DNA from: Halosegnis longus
GTDB taxonomy: Archaea > Halobacteriota > Halobacteria > Halobacteriales > Haloarculaceae
Length of the DNA stretch: 64,000 nt
Direction: 5' to 3'
Assembly (NCBI RefSeq): GCF_009663395.1
Contig: NZ_QKNW01000001.1
Span: forward strand, 186,001-250,000
The position numbers and the translations under genes were made by a program. Within the stretch, counting starts at the first letter, position 1, and the number at the start of each line of letters is the position of its first letter. Positions 15,456 through 24,196 of the stretch are shown in pieces. Below the pieces are notes generated by a model. That model did not search any database, was not told the origin of the DNA, and saw only the letters and a program-made list of their open reading frames with translations.

Positions 15456-16037
15456 TCACTCGGCGACGAAGATGCGGTACTTCAGGTCGTCCTCGCGAAG
15501 CTCTTCGAGGATGCGGTCGATTATGGTCTGTTTCGGGTCGTGAAGTCCCGAGACCCGGTCTGACACCTCTTCGAACGACTCGAACGGCTTGCGCTTTCGC
15601 TCGTCGAGGATGTCGTTGCGGAGCTTCTTGCCGATGCCAGGGAAGAGATTCAGCTGGTGGAGCCGAATCGTGATTGGTTGCGCCTCGTTGTAGTAGTCGA
15701 CGAACCGGCGTTCTTCCTCCTCGATGAGGTCCTCGATGACGTACGCCAGTTCCGACTGCGCGCCCCCCGAGAGGTCGTCGTACTCGACGCGTCGGCTGCG
15801 TTTCACGTCGTCGCTCTGGTCGTCAGCCGGCGCGAGCGTGAGTTCGTTGCCGACGAGCACGTGGGCGTCGTCCGTCAGCGTTAGCTCGTACAACCGGAAC
15901 GCGTCGGTGTCGAGTCCGTACGCGATGGGCGTCGCCTGCGATGGCGGGCGATTGTCCGACGGAAGACCGTTCGGAAGCACGTCCAGCGTGACCACGTCGA
16001 TACGGTCGCCGGACGACTCGCTGTCGGCGTTACTCAT
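15456..16037 (-). CDS. DUF655 protein with helix-hairpin-helix
   Basis: 193 residues. The N-terminal half (~10-90) is beta-rich with VVTLDVLPNG and acidic loops; the C-terminal half holds a helix-hairpin-helix motif, LNLFPGIGKKLRNDILDERK, around residue 130, suggesting contact with RNA or DNA. DUF655 proteins are widespread in archaea, always beside RpoF and RsmA as here, and probably act in ribosome assembly or RNA handling. No experimental role is known to me. Confidence 0.88.
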   Translation of the reverse strand: MSNADSESSGDRIDVVTLDVLPNGLPSDNRPPSQATPIAYGLDTDAFRLYELTLTDDAHVLVGNELTLAPADDQSDDVKRSRRVEYDDLSGGAQSELAYVIEDLIEEEERRFVDYYNEAQPITIRLHQLNLFPGIGKKLRNDILDERKRKPFESFEEVSDRVSGLHDPKQTIIDRILEELREDDLKYRIFVAE

Positions 16038-16078
16038 ACTGGTTTGTACGGCAACGGTGTATTTAAAATCCGCCGCCC

Positions 16079-16435
16079 TCAGGCGTACTGCGAGACGACG
16101 TTGAGCACGTCGTCGAGTTCGTCGCCGGACAGCGAGTAGCGCTCCTGTGCGTAGATGGACCGCAGTTCCGCACGGTCCTCGGGAAGTAAGTCGGCGATTT
16201 TGTAGGCGGTCGCCTCGGACACCTTCTCCAGCTCCAGCAGGTCCGCGACGAGCGCGCGCGAGTCCTCGGCCGAGAGGTCACCGAACCGGTTGGCGTGTTC
16301 GATTGCACGCGCCAGCTCGTAGGGCATCTCGGGGCTGTCCTCGCCGGACCGCTCCTCCTCGATGACTTCGAGTTCCTCTTTCACCTCGCTGGTGGTGAGA
16401 TACTCCTCGTCGACGATCTCCTTGAAGATGGTCAT
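16079..16435 (-). CDS. rpoF: DNA-directed RNA polymerase subunit F (Rpb4)
   Basis: 118 residues, archaeal Rpb4. The pattern EEYLTTSEVKEELEVIEEER at the N terminus, YELARAIEHANRFGDLSAEDSRAL in the middle and the HRDC-like C-terminal helices (ATAYKIADLLPEDRAELRSI) match the family. It forms the polymerase stalk with RpoE, which aids promoter opening and binds nascent RNA. It starts 4 bp after the L21e stop and leads into DUF655 and RsmA, the standard archaeal order. Confidence 0.95.
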   Translation of the reverse strand: MTIFKEIVDEEYLTTSEVKEELEVIEEERSGEDSPEMPYELARAIEHANRFGDLSAEDSRALVADLLELEKVSEATAYKIADLLPEDRAELRSIYAQERYSLSGDELDDVLNVVSQYA

Positions 16436-16439
16436 CGGG

Positions 16440-16730
16440 TTACTCCTGCCGGCGGAGATGTGCCGGACTCGAGATGAGCGTCTTCTCCTTGCCGCCGTCG
16501 GTGATGAGCACCTTGTACGCGCGGCCCTGCGACCCCTCGATTTCGCCGGTCTGCCCGTCGAAGCGCGGGTGGAAGCGGCCCTTGTGGACCGACGGGTCGA
16601 TTTTGAGATGGACCTTCTCGCCGGCCTCGTACTCCTCGACCGAGCGCCGTGGCGGGGAGGTGCCGCGCTCTCGGGGCTTGTTCTTGAGTTTGTTCCGCGT
16701 ACCGTGGAGGGGTCCGTTGGAACTTGGCAT
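16440..16730 (-). CDS. rpl21e: 50S ribosomal protein L21e
   Basis: 96 residues from the ATG at 16730. Recognised by [20 protein letters not shown] at the N terminus, the SH3-like barrel with [20 protein letters not shown], and [24 protein letters not shown] longer in-frame reading is discarded because the extra residues look like translated promoter and a TATA box lies at 16761-16767. First gene of the L21e-RpoF-DUF655-RsmA-MscS-HemK unit. Confidence 0.96.
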   Translation of the reverse strand: MPSSNGPLHGTRNKLKNKPRERGTSPPRRSVEEYEAGEKVHLKIDPSVHKGRFHPRFDGQTGEIEGSQGRAYKVLITDGGKEKTLISSPAHLRRQE

Positions 16731-16760
16731 TGTCGTACCCCACGGTAACCCGGTCAGCGT

Positions 16761-16767
16761 TATAAAA
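16761..16767 (-). promoter_or_regulatory. TATA box of the L21e operon
   Basis: TTTTATA on the minus strand, 31-37 bp before the L21e start. Transcription from about 25 bp downstream would leave a leader of only a few nucleotides, the normal haloarchaeal arrangement. A T-run (GTTTTTGC) near 16810 further upstream could end the aEF-1beta transcript. Confidence 0.6.
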
Positions 16768-16830
16768 CGTGCGTTCCGCCCCGGCCGCGCCGCTGGCGGA
16801 CGAAACGACGCAAAAACGCAGCGAGCGAAG

Positions 16831-17097
16831 CTACAGTCGACCCTGCGACTCGACTTCGAGCGACTCGACGCCCTCGACGGTCGAGAACGCCTCCTCAACG
16901 GCACCGCTGCCGCCGGCGTCGTCGGGGACGATGACGGTCGGCAAGAGTGCGACGAGACCGAAGGCCACGTCCTCGCGCTGGAACCCGTTGATTTTCGCGC
17001 CTTCCGGGAGCGACTGCTCGAGTCGGTCCTGGAGCGCGTCGAGGTCCACGTCGGGGCTTTGCGGCATGACCTTCATTTTGACAGCGACCTGTCCCAT
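16831..17097 (-). CDS. ef1b: Elongation factor 1-beta (aEF-1B)
   Basis: 88 residues from the ATG at 17097: [21 protein letters not shown] at the N terminus, then [25 protein letters not shown] and [14 protein letters not shown] at the end. This is the small archaeal nucleotide exchange factor for aEF-1alpha, a ferredoxin-like alpha-beta domain equivalent to the C-terminal domain of eukaryotic eEF1B. It starts 2 bp after the zinc microprotein stop, so both are translated from one message. Confidence 0.95.
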   Translation of the reverse strand: MGQVAVKMKVMPQSPDVDLDALQDRLEQSLPEGAKINGFQREDVAFGLVALLPTVIVPDDAGGSGAVEEAFSTVEGVESLEVESQGRL

Positions 17098-17099
17098 CG

Positions 17100-17279
17100 T
17101 TACGGCCCCGTGAACCCGCAGTCCGGGCACTCGTAGAGGTTGCTCTGTTTGCGACACGTCGCACAGCGGAAAATCTCACAGCCACAGTCCGGACAGTCGA
17201 ACCGGGCGGCCGCCGTGCCGGAGATGTTGATTCCACAGGAGACGCACTTGCGTGCGCGCTTCTGCTCGGTTTCGCTCAT
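17100..17279 (-). CDS. Two-zinc-finger microprotein (HVO_2753-type)
   Basis: 59 residues from the ATG at 17279. Four paired cysteine motifs appear in order: CVSCG, CPDCG, CATCR and CPDCG, enough to ligate two zinc ions. Length, cysteine layout and the aEF-1beta neighbour match Haloferax volcanii HVO_2753, a zinc-finger microprotein with a solved solution structure, reported to be needed for swarming and biofilm formation. Its molecular partner is not known; co-expression with an elongation factor hints at the ribosome. A reading from 17318 is possible but lacks support. Confidence 0.9.
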   Translation of the reverse strand: MSETEQKRARKCVSCGINISGTAAARFDCPDCGCEIFRCATCRKQSNLYECPDCGFTGP

Positions 17280-17327
17280 ACTCACGCGTCGGTGTGCGCG
17301 CGGTTTAACCTTTGTCAAAAGGGGCGA

Positions 17328-17873
17328 TTACGAGCCTGGCAGGATATCACCCAACGCCGCGCCGATGGACATCGGCACGAACGCGACGGTCGTCGTCGCG
17401 ACCGCGAGCAGCGGCGACCCCCACTCGATTCGCCCCCATCCGGTCAGCCCGAGCGCCGCGACGAGAAACGTCACGCCACAGATGCCGACCATCCGACGGG
17501 GCACGATACCGAAGAACGGCTGGTGGACGCGCACGTCCTGGAAGTCGGCGACGTAGACGATACCGTAGACGATAGCGACGGCCACGGCAATCGTCGCGAG
17601 GAGCTGAAGCGGTCTGGTCGCGAGGTAGCTACCGACCTCGTTGGTCCCCCCTTCCACGAACATCGGGATTCCGAACACGAGCGAGCCGATGGCCGCCTCC
17701 GAGAGGTCGGTCCGGTCGAAGCCCACGATGACGTTTCCGCGGCCGCGGGGCTGGAGTTCCGTCACCTGCTCCATCAGTTCGCCGACGTGCTCGCGGGTCG
17801 CCGGGTCCACCCGGTCGTGGAGCTCCTCCAACTCGTCGATGATGTCGGCGTGGTCGGAATCCGAGTCGCTCAT
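17328..17873 (-). CDS. DUF2391 membrane protein
   Basis: 181 residues. An acidic N terminus with a short helical, coiled segment (DIIDELEELHDRVD) is followed by GNVIVGFDRTDLSEAAIGSLVFGIPMFVEGG and then four hydrophobic helices at about 58-72, 85-107, 125-143 and 152-175. The pattern agrees with DUF2391 (TIGR02587-like) integral membrane proteins of unknown function. Its start directly abuts the stop of the hydroxyacyl-CoA dehydrogenase gene, so the two may share a transcript. Confidence 0.75.
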   Translation of the reverse strand: MSDSDSDHADIIDELEELHDRVDPATREHVGELMEQVTELQPRGRGNVIVGFDRTDLSEAAIGSLVFGIPMFVEGGTNEVGSYLATRPLQLLATIAVAVAIVYGIVYVADFQDVRVHQPFFGIVPRRMVGICGVTFLVAALGLTGWGRIEWGSPLLAVATTTVAFVPMSIGAALGDILPGS

Positions 17874-18731
17874 CTACTTGACCGGCTCGCCGTCCTCCCA
17901 GACGTAGAACCCTTCGCCGCTTTTCTTCCCGAGCTTGCCGGCGCGGACCTTCCGCTTGAGCACCTGTGGCGGCTTGAACCGCTCGCCCAGCTCTTCGCGC
18001 AGATACTCCAAGATGTCGAGCCGCACGTCGAGTCCGACCACGTCCGTCAGTTCGAGCGGCCCCATCGGATGCCGATACCCCAACTCCATCGCGGCGTCGA
18101 TGTCGGCCGGGGCCGCGACGCCGGACTCGACCATGCGCATCGCCTCACAGCCGAGCGCGACACCCAGCCGCGAGGAGGCGAATCCGGGCGTGTCGGTGAC
18201 CGTCACGGCCTCTTTGCCGATGTCGGCGACGAACGACTCCGCTCTGTCGCGGGTCGCCTCGCTCGTCCGTTCGCCGAGGACGACCTCGACTAACCCCATG
18301 ATGTACGCGGGGTTGAAGAAGTGGAGTCCGACGCCCCGACTCGGGTCGTCGAGACAGTCCATCACGCTCGTCACGGACAGCGAAGAGGTGTTCGTGCCGA
18401 CGAGCGCGTCGTCGGCGAGCACCGGGTCGACCTCGGAGAGGACGGCGTGTTTCAGCTCGATGTCCTCGGGGACGGCCTCGACGGCCAGCTCCGCACCGGC
18501 GAGCGCATCGAGTTCGGTCGTGGTCGTGAGCCGGTCGAGCGCGGCGTCACGTTCCGCGCCCGTGAGCTTCTCGCGGTCGACGCTCCCGTCGAGATTGCTC
18601 GCGACGTGGTCGCGCGCCTCCCCGAGCACGGACTCGTCTACGTCTCGCAGCGTTACCTCGTGGCCGGCGACGGCACAGACGTGTGCGATATCGCGGCCCA
18701 TCGTTCCGGCACCGAGTACGGCGACGTGCAT
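17874..18731 (-). CDS. 3-hydroxyacyl-CoA dehydrogenase
   Basis: 285 residues, the stand-alone (PaaH/Hbd) form. The NAD-binding start VAVLGAGTMGRDIAHVCA, the catalytic loop with Ser and His in SLSVTSVMD and GLHFFNPAYIMGLVEVV, and the C-terminal domain GYRHPMGPLELTDVVGLDVRLD are all visible. It oxidises (S)-3-hydroxyacyl-CoA to 3-ketoacyl-CoA. The thiolase and HMG-CoA-synthase-like genes upstream on the same strand fit a beta-oxidation or ketoacyl-CoA route, although haloarchaea also use such enzymes for polyhydroxyalkanoate chemistry. An intact, normal-length protein. Confidence 0.92.
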   Translation of the reverse strand: MHVAVLGAGTMGRDIAHVCAVAGHEVTLRDVDESVLGEARDHVASNLDGSVDREKLTGAERDAALDRLTTTTELDALAGAELAVEAVPEDIELKHAVLSEVDPVLADDALVGTNTSSLSVTSVMDCLDDPSRGVGLHFFNPAYIMGLVEVVLGERTSEATRDRAESFVADIGKEAVTVTDTPGFASSRLGVALGCEAMRMVESGVAAPADIDAAMELGYRHPMGPLELTDVVGLDVRLDILEYLREELGERFKPPQVLKRKVRAGKLGKKSGEGFYVWEDGEPVK

Positions 18732-18768
18732 ACCGGCCCGTCACGGCGAGGGGGAAAAGTCGTTCCGC

Positions 18769-20166
18769 CTACGTGGTCTGCACTTTGAATCCGTAGCGGG
18801 TGACCCCCTCCTGCGTGTAGATTTTTCGCTGGACGGACTCGACCTCGTCGCCCACGGCCGCGTCGCCGACGACCATCGCTGGACTGCTCGCCGTCTCCTC
18901 GTCGGGCGTGTCGAAGGCGACGATGGCGACGCCGAAGGCCCCGGATTTGGACTGGAGCGCCTCGAACTCCGGGGGAGCACCTCCGGAGCCGATTTCGGTC
19001 TTCGCCTCGACAGTACCCGTTCCGGCGAGTGCGACCTCCTCGAACTCGACGAGCGTGTCACAGCCGCGACAGGCACCCTCCGGCGGGAAGGTGTAGGTGC
19101 CGCAGTCGGGACACCGGCCGGCGACGAGTCGGTGGCGTTGCGGGAGCGATCGATGCCACGTCGGCACGGAGACGTACGCGCCGCCGCCGTCCGGCTCTTC
19201 TGCCGTGATTTCGCCGCGCAGCCGGAGGTAGGCGGCGTAGCTGACCGATTCGCCCGCATCGAGCGAAATGGCGGTCGATAGGTCGTCGTCGCGCTCGAAG
19301 ACGAGCGCGTCGGCCCCTGCGCCCGACCCCCACGAGGCCGCGAGGACGCGTTCAGCGCCATCCTCGAAGGCCGTCGCCAGCCCGAGCGGGACCGAGGCCG
19401 CGCCCGTATCGCCGAGCGTGGAGACCGTCTCCGCGGCGTGGATGGTTTCGGTCTCGACGCCCATCGCCCCGGCCGCGCGGTAGGGCTGTTTGCCGTCGGG
19501 CATCTGGACGGCGGCTGCGTCGAGGTCACCGGTCTCGACGCCGTCGACGGCCGCGCCGAGCGGGCGCGCGAAGGCGTTCCGGTCGTACGTGCCGGCGTCG
19601 ATGCTGTCGACGGTGTCGCTGCCGCGCTCGCGGAACCGCGTTCCGGGGTACGCCTCGGTGTGAGTCGCCGAGTCGGCGACCACGACCGGTGCGTCCGGCC
19701 CGACGAGGAACGCCGCTGCGCCGGCACCCGCGGCGTGCTCGCGCGCGTCGTGCGGTTCGCCCTGCGGGCAGTCGGACACGACGACGAGCCCGCAGTCCGG
19801 TTCGGCGGTGAGTGCCGAATCGAGCGCCTGCGTGCCGGCGCGCGTACTGCCGGTGAAGACGCGGCGAGTCGCGTCGGTCGACACGCCGAGCAGCGAGCCG
19901 AGTCGCGCGGTCAAATCTTCCTCTTCGAGCGGCGGGGTCGTGCTCGCGAACGCGAGCCAGTCGACCGACTCGGGAGAAACGTCGCCGGCATCGAGCGCGC
20001 GGGTCGCAGCCTCCCACCCCATCGTCAGCGCGTCCTCGTCGGCATCGGGGACGGCGGTCGTCTCGACACCGGGCGCGTGGAAGGAGTCCCACGCGTCCTC
20101 GAACTCCTCGGCCGCGATGCGGTAGTCGGGGGCGTACGCGCCGACTGCGGTGAATCCGTAGCTCAT
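18769..20166 (-). CDS. HMG-CoA-synthase-like domain fused to DUF35 zinc-ribbon/OB domain, active-site residues replaced
   Basis: 465 residues. Residues 1-335 have the thiolase-fold pattern of archaeal HMG-CoA synthase (ALTMGWEAATRALDAG, LAFASTTPP). Where the enzyme has ACKAGT the protein reads STRAGT (Thr108 for the cysteine), and where it has HxPNGK it reads QMPDGK (Gln221 for the histidine). Residues ~345-465 are a DUF35 domain: zinc ribbon CPDC and CRGC, then an OB fold. In archaea DUF35 bridges thiolase and HMG-CoA synthase; here it is fused to the synthase-like part and the thiolase gene is coupled upstream. Probably a scaffold or acyl carrier subunit. The loss of residues rests on my motif alignment. 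Confidence 0.8.
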   Translation of the reverse strand: MSYGFTAVGAYAPDYRIAAEEFEDAWDSFHAPGVETTAVPDADEDALTMGWEAATRALDAGDVSPESVDWLAFASTTPPLEEEDLTARLGSLLGVSTDATRRVFTGSTRAGTQALDSALTAEPDCGLVVVSDCPQGEPHDAREHAAGAGAAAFLVGPDAPVVVADSATHTEAYPGTRFRERGSDTVDSIDAGTYDRNAFARPLGAAVDGVETGDLDAAAVQMPDGKQPYRAAGAMGVETETIHAAETVSTLGDTGAASVPLGLATAFEDGAERVLAASWGSGAGADALVFERDDDLSTAISLDAGESVSYAAYLRLRGEITAEEPDGGGAYVSVPTWHRSLPQRHRLVAGRCPDCGTYTFPPEGACRGCDTLVEFEEVALAGTGTVEAKTEIGSGGAPPEFEALQSKSGAFGVAIVAFDTPDEETASSPAMVVGDAAVGDEVESVQRKIYTQEGVTRYGFKVQTT

Positions 20167-21341
20167 TGTTCCACCTCCTGTTCCCGCTCGAAGACGTGGA
20201 CGACGGCAGCACCGCCGGAACCGCCGACGTTGTGGGTGAGTCCGACCGCGGGGTCGTCGAGCTGGCGGTCGCCCGCCTGTCCGGAGAGCTGTTTGTACGC
20301 CTCGACCACCTGTCCGGCACCGGTCGCGCCAATCGGGTGACCCTTCGACTTGAGTCCGCCCGAGGTGTTGACCGGCATCTCGCCGTCCATCTTTGTCGCC
20401 CCCGACTCGATGTACTCGCCGGCCTCCCCGCGCTCACAGAGGCCGATATCCTCGTAGGCCATCAGCTCGGCGATGGCGAAGCAGTCGTGCACCTCGGCGA
20501 AGTCCAGGTCGGCGGCGGAACGGTCGGCCATCTCGTAGGCCTCGTCCGCGGCGCGTTTCGAGGCCGGCACGCCGGAGTAGGTGTCTCGCTGGAACAGGCC
20601 GACGCGGTCGGAGGAGGCACCGACGCCGGCGACGCGAATCGGGTCGTCGGTGAACTCATCCACCACGTCCTCGCTGACGATGAGCGCCGTCGCTGCGCCG
20701 TCGGTCGTCGGACAGCAGTGATACAGCGTGAGCGGGTCCGCGACCGTCGGGGCGTTCATCGCGTCCTCGAGCGTGCACTCGAAGCCGAGCTGTGCGTGGG
20801 GGTTCTTCGCGCCGTTCGAGTGGTTCTTGACGGCGACGTGCGAGAGCTGCTCTTTCGTCGTGCCGTGTTCGCGCATGTGGGCGGAGGCCATCTGCGCGTA
20901 CACGCCGGAGAACGTCGTTCCGGAGAGCCGTTCCCACTCGGTTTCGCCGGAGACGCCGAGCCAGTAGCGCACGGCGTCGCCGGAGGCGTCGGTCATGATT
21001 TCGACGCCGCCGGCCAACACCACGTCGGCCATCCCCGATTTGACGGCCTGGACGGCCTGGCGGACGGCGTAGCCCGAGGCGGCACACGCGTTCTCGACGC
21101 GCGTGGTCGGGACCCCGTGGAGCCCGACGTGTTCGGTGACGGCCGGCCCAGAGAGACCGAGCTGGCGACCGCCGACGCCGAGCGTGCCGACGAACGCCTC
21201 GTCGATGCGGTCCGGGTCGATGCCCTCGGGAACGGCGTCGAGGGTGTTCTCGTAGGCCGTCGCGAACAACGACCGGTACGATTCATCCGGGAAGCTGCCG
21301 TAGTCGGACTGTCCTGCGCCGACGAGATACGCGTCGGTCAC
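20163..21341 (-). CDS. Thiolase (SCP-2/acetyl-CoA acetyltransferase type)
   Basis: 392 residues. The acyl-accepting cysteine is at residue 86 in VENACAASGYAV, the C-terminal HPIGATGAGQ histidine is present, and the end reads LTHNVGGSGGAAVV, as in SCP-2-type thiolases rather than bacterial AtoB. It should condense or cleave acyl-CoAs at the 3-keto position. Its stop overlaps the start of the HMG-CoA-synthase-like/DUF35 protein by four bases, so a complex is likely, as known for the methanococcal thiolase-HMGCS-DUF35 assembly. Which direction it works in is not evident. Confidence 0.9.
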   Translation of the reverse strand: MTDAYLVGAGQSDYGSFPDESYRSLFATAYENTLDAVPEGIDPDRIDEAFVGTLGVGGRQLGLSGPAVTEHVGLHGVPTTRVENACAASGYAVRQAVQAVKSGMADVVLAGGVEIMTDASGDAVRYWLGVSGETEWERLSGTTFSGVYAQMASAHMREHGTTKEQLSHVAVKNHSNGAKNPHAQLGFECTLEDAMNAPTVADPLTLYHCCPTTDGAATALIVSEDVVDEFTDDPIRVAGVGASSDRVGLFQRDTYSGVPASKRAADEAYEMADRSAADLDFAEVHDCFAIAELMAYEDIGLCERGEAGEYIESGATKMDGEMPVNTSGGLKSKGHPIGATGAGQVVEAYKQLSGQAGDRQLDDPAVGLTHNVGGSGGAAVVHVFEREQEVEQ

Positions 21342-21403
21342 GGTTGGCTCACTCGCATACGGGTATCACCACGCCCGAGGTAAAATAACCGACTACTGAG
21401 GCG

Positions 21404-23113
21404 TTACTCGTGGGTGAAGTAGACGACCGTCTCGCGGTCGGTCTGTTCGTCGATGCGGACGAAGCCGATGCGCTCGAACTGGAGCAGGTCGTCTTCCTCG
21501 TAGGATTCGATAGCCGGCTCGCCGAAGCAGGCCACGTCACCGTCCATCGTCCGCATCCGGACCGAGACGGAGCCGTCGGTCGGCACCCAGTGGACGACCG
21601 GCACGTCCTTCTCGCGCACGATGTCGATGGACTCGTCGGTGTACACGAGCGTGTCGCCCTCGCGCCCGAACGGCCCGAACCCCTTGAGCCAGACGCGCTC
21701 GCCGACCGCCGGCACGTCGTCGGGTTCGAGCATGACCGAATCGCCGACCGGGATGTCGCGCTCGCCTCTGTCCTCGTGGTCGGGGTGGACCGGCGGGTGC
21801 GCGGAGCCGGGACCGCCGGCGATTTCGAAGCGGACGCCCTCGCGGACGGCGAAGGCGCGGTCCGTCTCGTCGTCCACCAGTTCGCGGTTGTGCGCGTAGA
21901 TGTTCGACATCGGGAGGTCTACGTCGGAGGTGGAGGTGCCGAGTTCGACCATCGCGTCGACGATGGCCTGGCCGCGAATGCCCCGGCGGCGCAGCGACTT
22001 GATGGTCGGCACGCGGGGGTCGTCCCAGCCGTCGTACTCGCCGGCCTCGATTTTCTCCTTCAGCGTCGAGGTGGAGAGTTTCACGTCGTAGGCGTCCACC
22101 TGCACGTGGCCCCAGTGGACCACCTCGGGGTACTCCCAGCCGAAGTAGTCGTAGACGAACCGCTGTTTCTTCGCCGAGTCCTGCAGGTCGATACCGCGGA
22201 TGATGTGGGTGACGCCCGTCAGGTGGTCGTCGATGCCGGACTGGAAGTCGAGCATGGGCCAACACCGGTAGTCGGCGGCTTCCTCGCGCGGGTGTGGCGT
22301 GTCTATCATCCGGAAAGCGACGAAATCGCGCAGTGCAGGATTTTTGTGCTCGATGTCGGTGCGCACGCGCAGGACGATATCGCCCGACTCGTACTCGCCG
22401 TCGACCATCGCGTCGAACTCCTCGTGGACCGTCCCGGCGTCCTTCTCGCGGTGCGGGCAGGCCTCGCCGCTATTCTTCAGCTCGGAAAACTCCCCCTGCG
22501 GGCAGGTACAGGTGTAGGCACCGCCGGCGTCGATGAGCTCGCGGGCGTGCTCGTAGTAGATGTCCAGCCGGTCGCTGGCGCGGTACACCTCGCTCGGCTC
22601 GAAGCCGAGATACTCGATATCCTCGAGGATGGCGTCGTAAGCATCGAGGTCCGGACGCTTCGTCTCCGGGTCGGTGTCGTCAAAGCGGACGATGAACTCA
22701 CCGTCGTACCGCTCGGCGTAGGTGCCGATGACGGCAGGCATCCGCGCGTGGCCGATGTGCCACGGGCCGTTCGGATTCGGCGCGGCCCGCATCTTCACGC
22801 CGTCTTCGGTGTTCGAGAGGTCAGGCAGGTCGTGTTCGTCCTCCTCGTCGTCGGCGTCGAGTTCGGCGACGGCCTCGGGGTCGAGTGCTTCGAGGCGGTC
22901 GCGCTTTGCCGACTCCTCGAGCCCGTTCACGCGTTCGATGACCGGCGCGATGACGCCCGGAATCTGGTCGCCGTGCTCGCGGAAGTCCGGATTCTCGCCC
23001 AGCAGCGGCCCCATGATGGCCCCGACCTGTGCGTCGCTACCGTGTTTGAGCGCGTTGAACAGCGCGGCCCGCTCGGCCTCGCGTTCGACTCGCTCGCGGA
23101 GGTCCTCGTCCAT
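21404..23113 (-). CDS. gltX: Glutamyl-tRNA synthetase (archaeal)
   Basis: 569 residues, class I synthetase of the GlnRS-like archaeal type. An N-terminal helical region of about 100 residues ends in an acidic stretch (ADDEEDEHD); then MRAAPNPNGPWHIGHARMP carries the HIGH motif, and VKLSTSTLKEKIEAG replaces KMSKS. A beta-barrel anticodon domain closes the protein. It should charge tRNA-Glu and tRNA-Gln, the latter being amidated by GatDE, since archaea lack GlnRS. It ends the isoprenoid run (45 bp after IdsA), a linkage seen in other haloarchaea. Confidence 0.96.
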   Translation of the reverse strand: MDEDLRERVEREAERAALFNALKHGSDAQVGAIMGPLLGENPDFREHGDQIPGVIAPVIERVNGLEESAKRDRLEALDPEAVAELDADDEEDEHDLPDLSNTEDGVKMRAAPNPNGPWHIGHARMPAVIGTYAERYDGEFIVRFDDTDPETKRPDLDAYDAILEDIEYLGFEPSEVYRASDRLDIYYEHARELIDAGGAYTCTCPQGEFSELKNSGEACPHREKDAGTVHEEFDAMVDGEYESGDIVLRVRTDIEHKNPALRDFVAFRMIDTPHPREEAADYRCWPMLDFQSGIDDHLTGVTHIIRGIDLQDSAKKQRFVYDYFGWEYPEVVHWGHVQVDAYDVKLSTSTLKEKIEAGEYDGWDDPRVPTIKSLRRRGIRGQAIVDAMVELGTSTSDVDLPMSNIYAHNRELVDDETDRAFAVREGVRFEIAGGPGSAHPPVHPDHEDRGERDIPVGDSVMLEPDDVPAVGERVWLKGFGPFGREGDTLVYTDESIDIVREKDVPVVHWVPTDGSVSVRMRTMDGDVACFGEPAIESYEEDDLLQFERIGFVRIDEQTDRETVVYFTHE

Positions 23114-23158
23114 TATCGGTACCTGACCCGCGGGCGCGAAAAGGGCGTGGGTTCGCCG

Positions 23159-24196
23159 TCAGTACTCCCGGGTGATGAGGAAGTCCGCGATATCCTCGAG
23201 CAGCGACCGCGCCTCGTTGTCGGGGAGCCGCTGGAGCCGCTGTTTCCCGTTCTCGACGTGTTCCTCGGCGAGGTCGCTGGCGAACTGAATCGAGCCGACG
23301 GATTCGAGTTCCGCGACGGCCTCGTCGATGGTCGCCTCGGTGACGGCCTCGGGGTCGTCGGTGTCGACCAGACTCTCGATGTCGACGCCCTGCTCGCGGG
23401 CGTGGAGCGTAATCGCGGTCCGTTTGCCCTCGACGAGGTCGGAGCCGCGCTGTTTGCCCAGCTTCTCGGAGGGCGTCGTCAGATCGAGCACGTCGTCGTG
23501 AATCTGGAACGCGCGCCCGATGTCGATGCCGTACTGGTGGAGTGCGTCGACGGTCTCGTCGTCGGCACCCAACAGGATGGCCGGGATGGCGGCCGCAGCA
23601 GCGTACAGAACGGCGGTCTTCAGCTCCACCATCTCCATGTACTCGTCGGTGGTCACGTCGCCGCGCCCCTCGAACTCCACGTCGAACGCCTGCCCCTCAC
23701 AGATTTCGGTGCAGGTGGTCGCGAGTTCATCGAGCGCGCGGACCTGTCGGTCCGGTGGTGCGCCGGTCTCCAGCATGTACTCGAAGGCCTTCGAGTAGAG
23801 CGTGTCCCCGGCGAGGATGGCCGTGCCAACGTCGTACTCGCGGTGGACCGACGGGACCCCGCGACGGAGGTCGTCGTCGTCCATGATGTCGTCGTGGATG
23901 AGCGTGAACGACTGGATGACCTCGATGGAGACGGCACCGCTCATCAGGTCGACCGGCTCGTCGGTGAGGTCCGGGAACGACCGGTACGGCTGGGTCTGCG
24001 GGTCGGTGTCGGTGAGCGCCTCCGCGACGAGCAACAGCAGCGTCGGTCGCAGGCGCTTCCCACCGGCGGTGAGGAGATACCGGGAGGCCTCGTAGAGCCG
24101 CTCGGGTCGCGCCAGCGGTAGCTGTTCGTCAATCGCGTCGTTCACCTCCTCGCGACGGGCTTCGACAGCCGCGCGGACGCGCTCTTTGCAGCTCAT
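23159..24196 (-). CDS. idsA: Polyprenyl diphosphate synthase (geranylgeranyl/farnesyl)
   Basis: 345 residues, trans-prenyltransferase. The first Asp-rich motif is [17 protein letters not shown] at about residue 100 and the second [15 protein letters not shown] near 230; [17 protein letters not shown] lies close to the N terminus. It joins isopentenyl units to make C15/C20 chains for archaeal ether lipids. The two residues before the first Asp motif (LIH) are mid-sized, compatible with C20 products, but length cannot be settled by eye. The start overlaps the RNase J stop (ATGA); mevalonate kinase and IPK are upstream on the same strand. Confidence 0.93.
   Translation of the reverse strand: MSCKERVRAAVEARREEVNDAIDEQLPLARPERLYEASRYLLTAGGKRLRPTLLLLVAEALTDTDPQTQPYRSFPDLTDEPVDLMSGAVSIEVIQSFTLIHDDIMDDDDLRRGVPSVHREYDVGTAILAGDTLYSKAFEYMLETGAPPDRQVRALDELATTCTEICEGQAFDVEFEGRGDVTTDEYMEMVELKTAVLYAAAAAIPAILLGADDETVDALHQYGIDIGRAFQIHDDVLDLTTPSEKLGKQRGSDLVEGKRTAITLHAREQGVDIESLVDTDDPEAVTEATIDEAVAELESVGSIQFASDLAEEHVENGKQRLQRLPDNEARSLLEDIADFLITREY

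Noticed and set aside
21410-24121. Very long plus-strand open frame (903 codons) opposite gltX and idsA
   Set aside because: It is a mirror of high-GC genes; the opposite strand carries GltX and IdsA with all catalytic motifs, and the plus-strand protein has no known motif.
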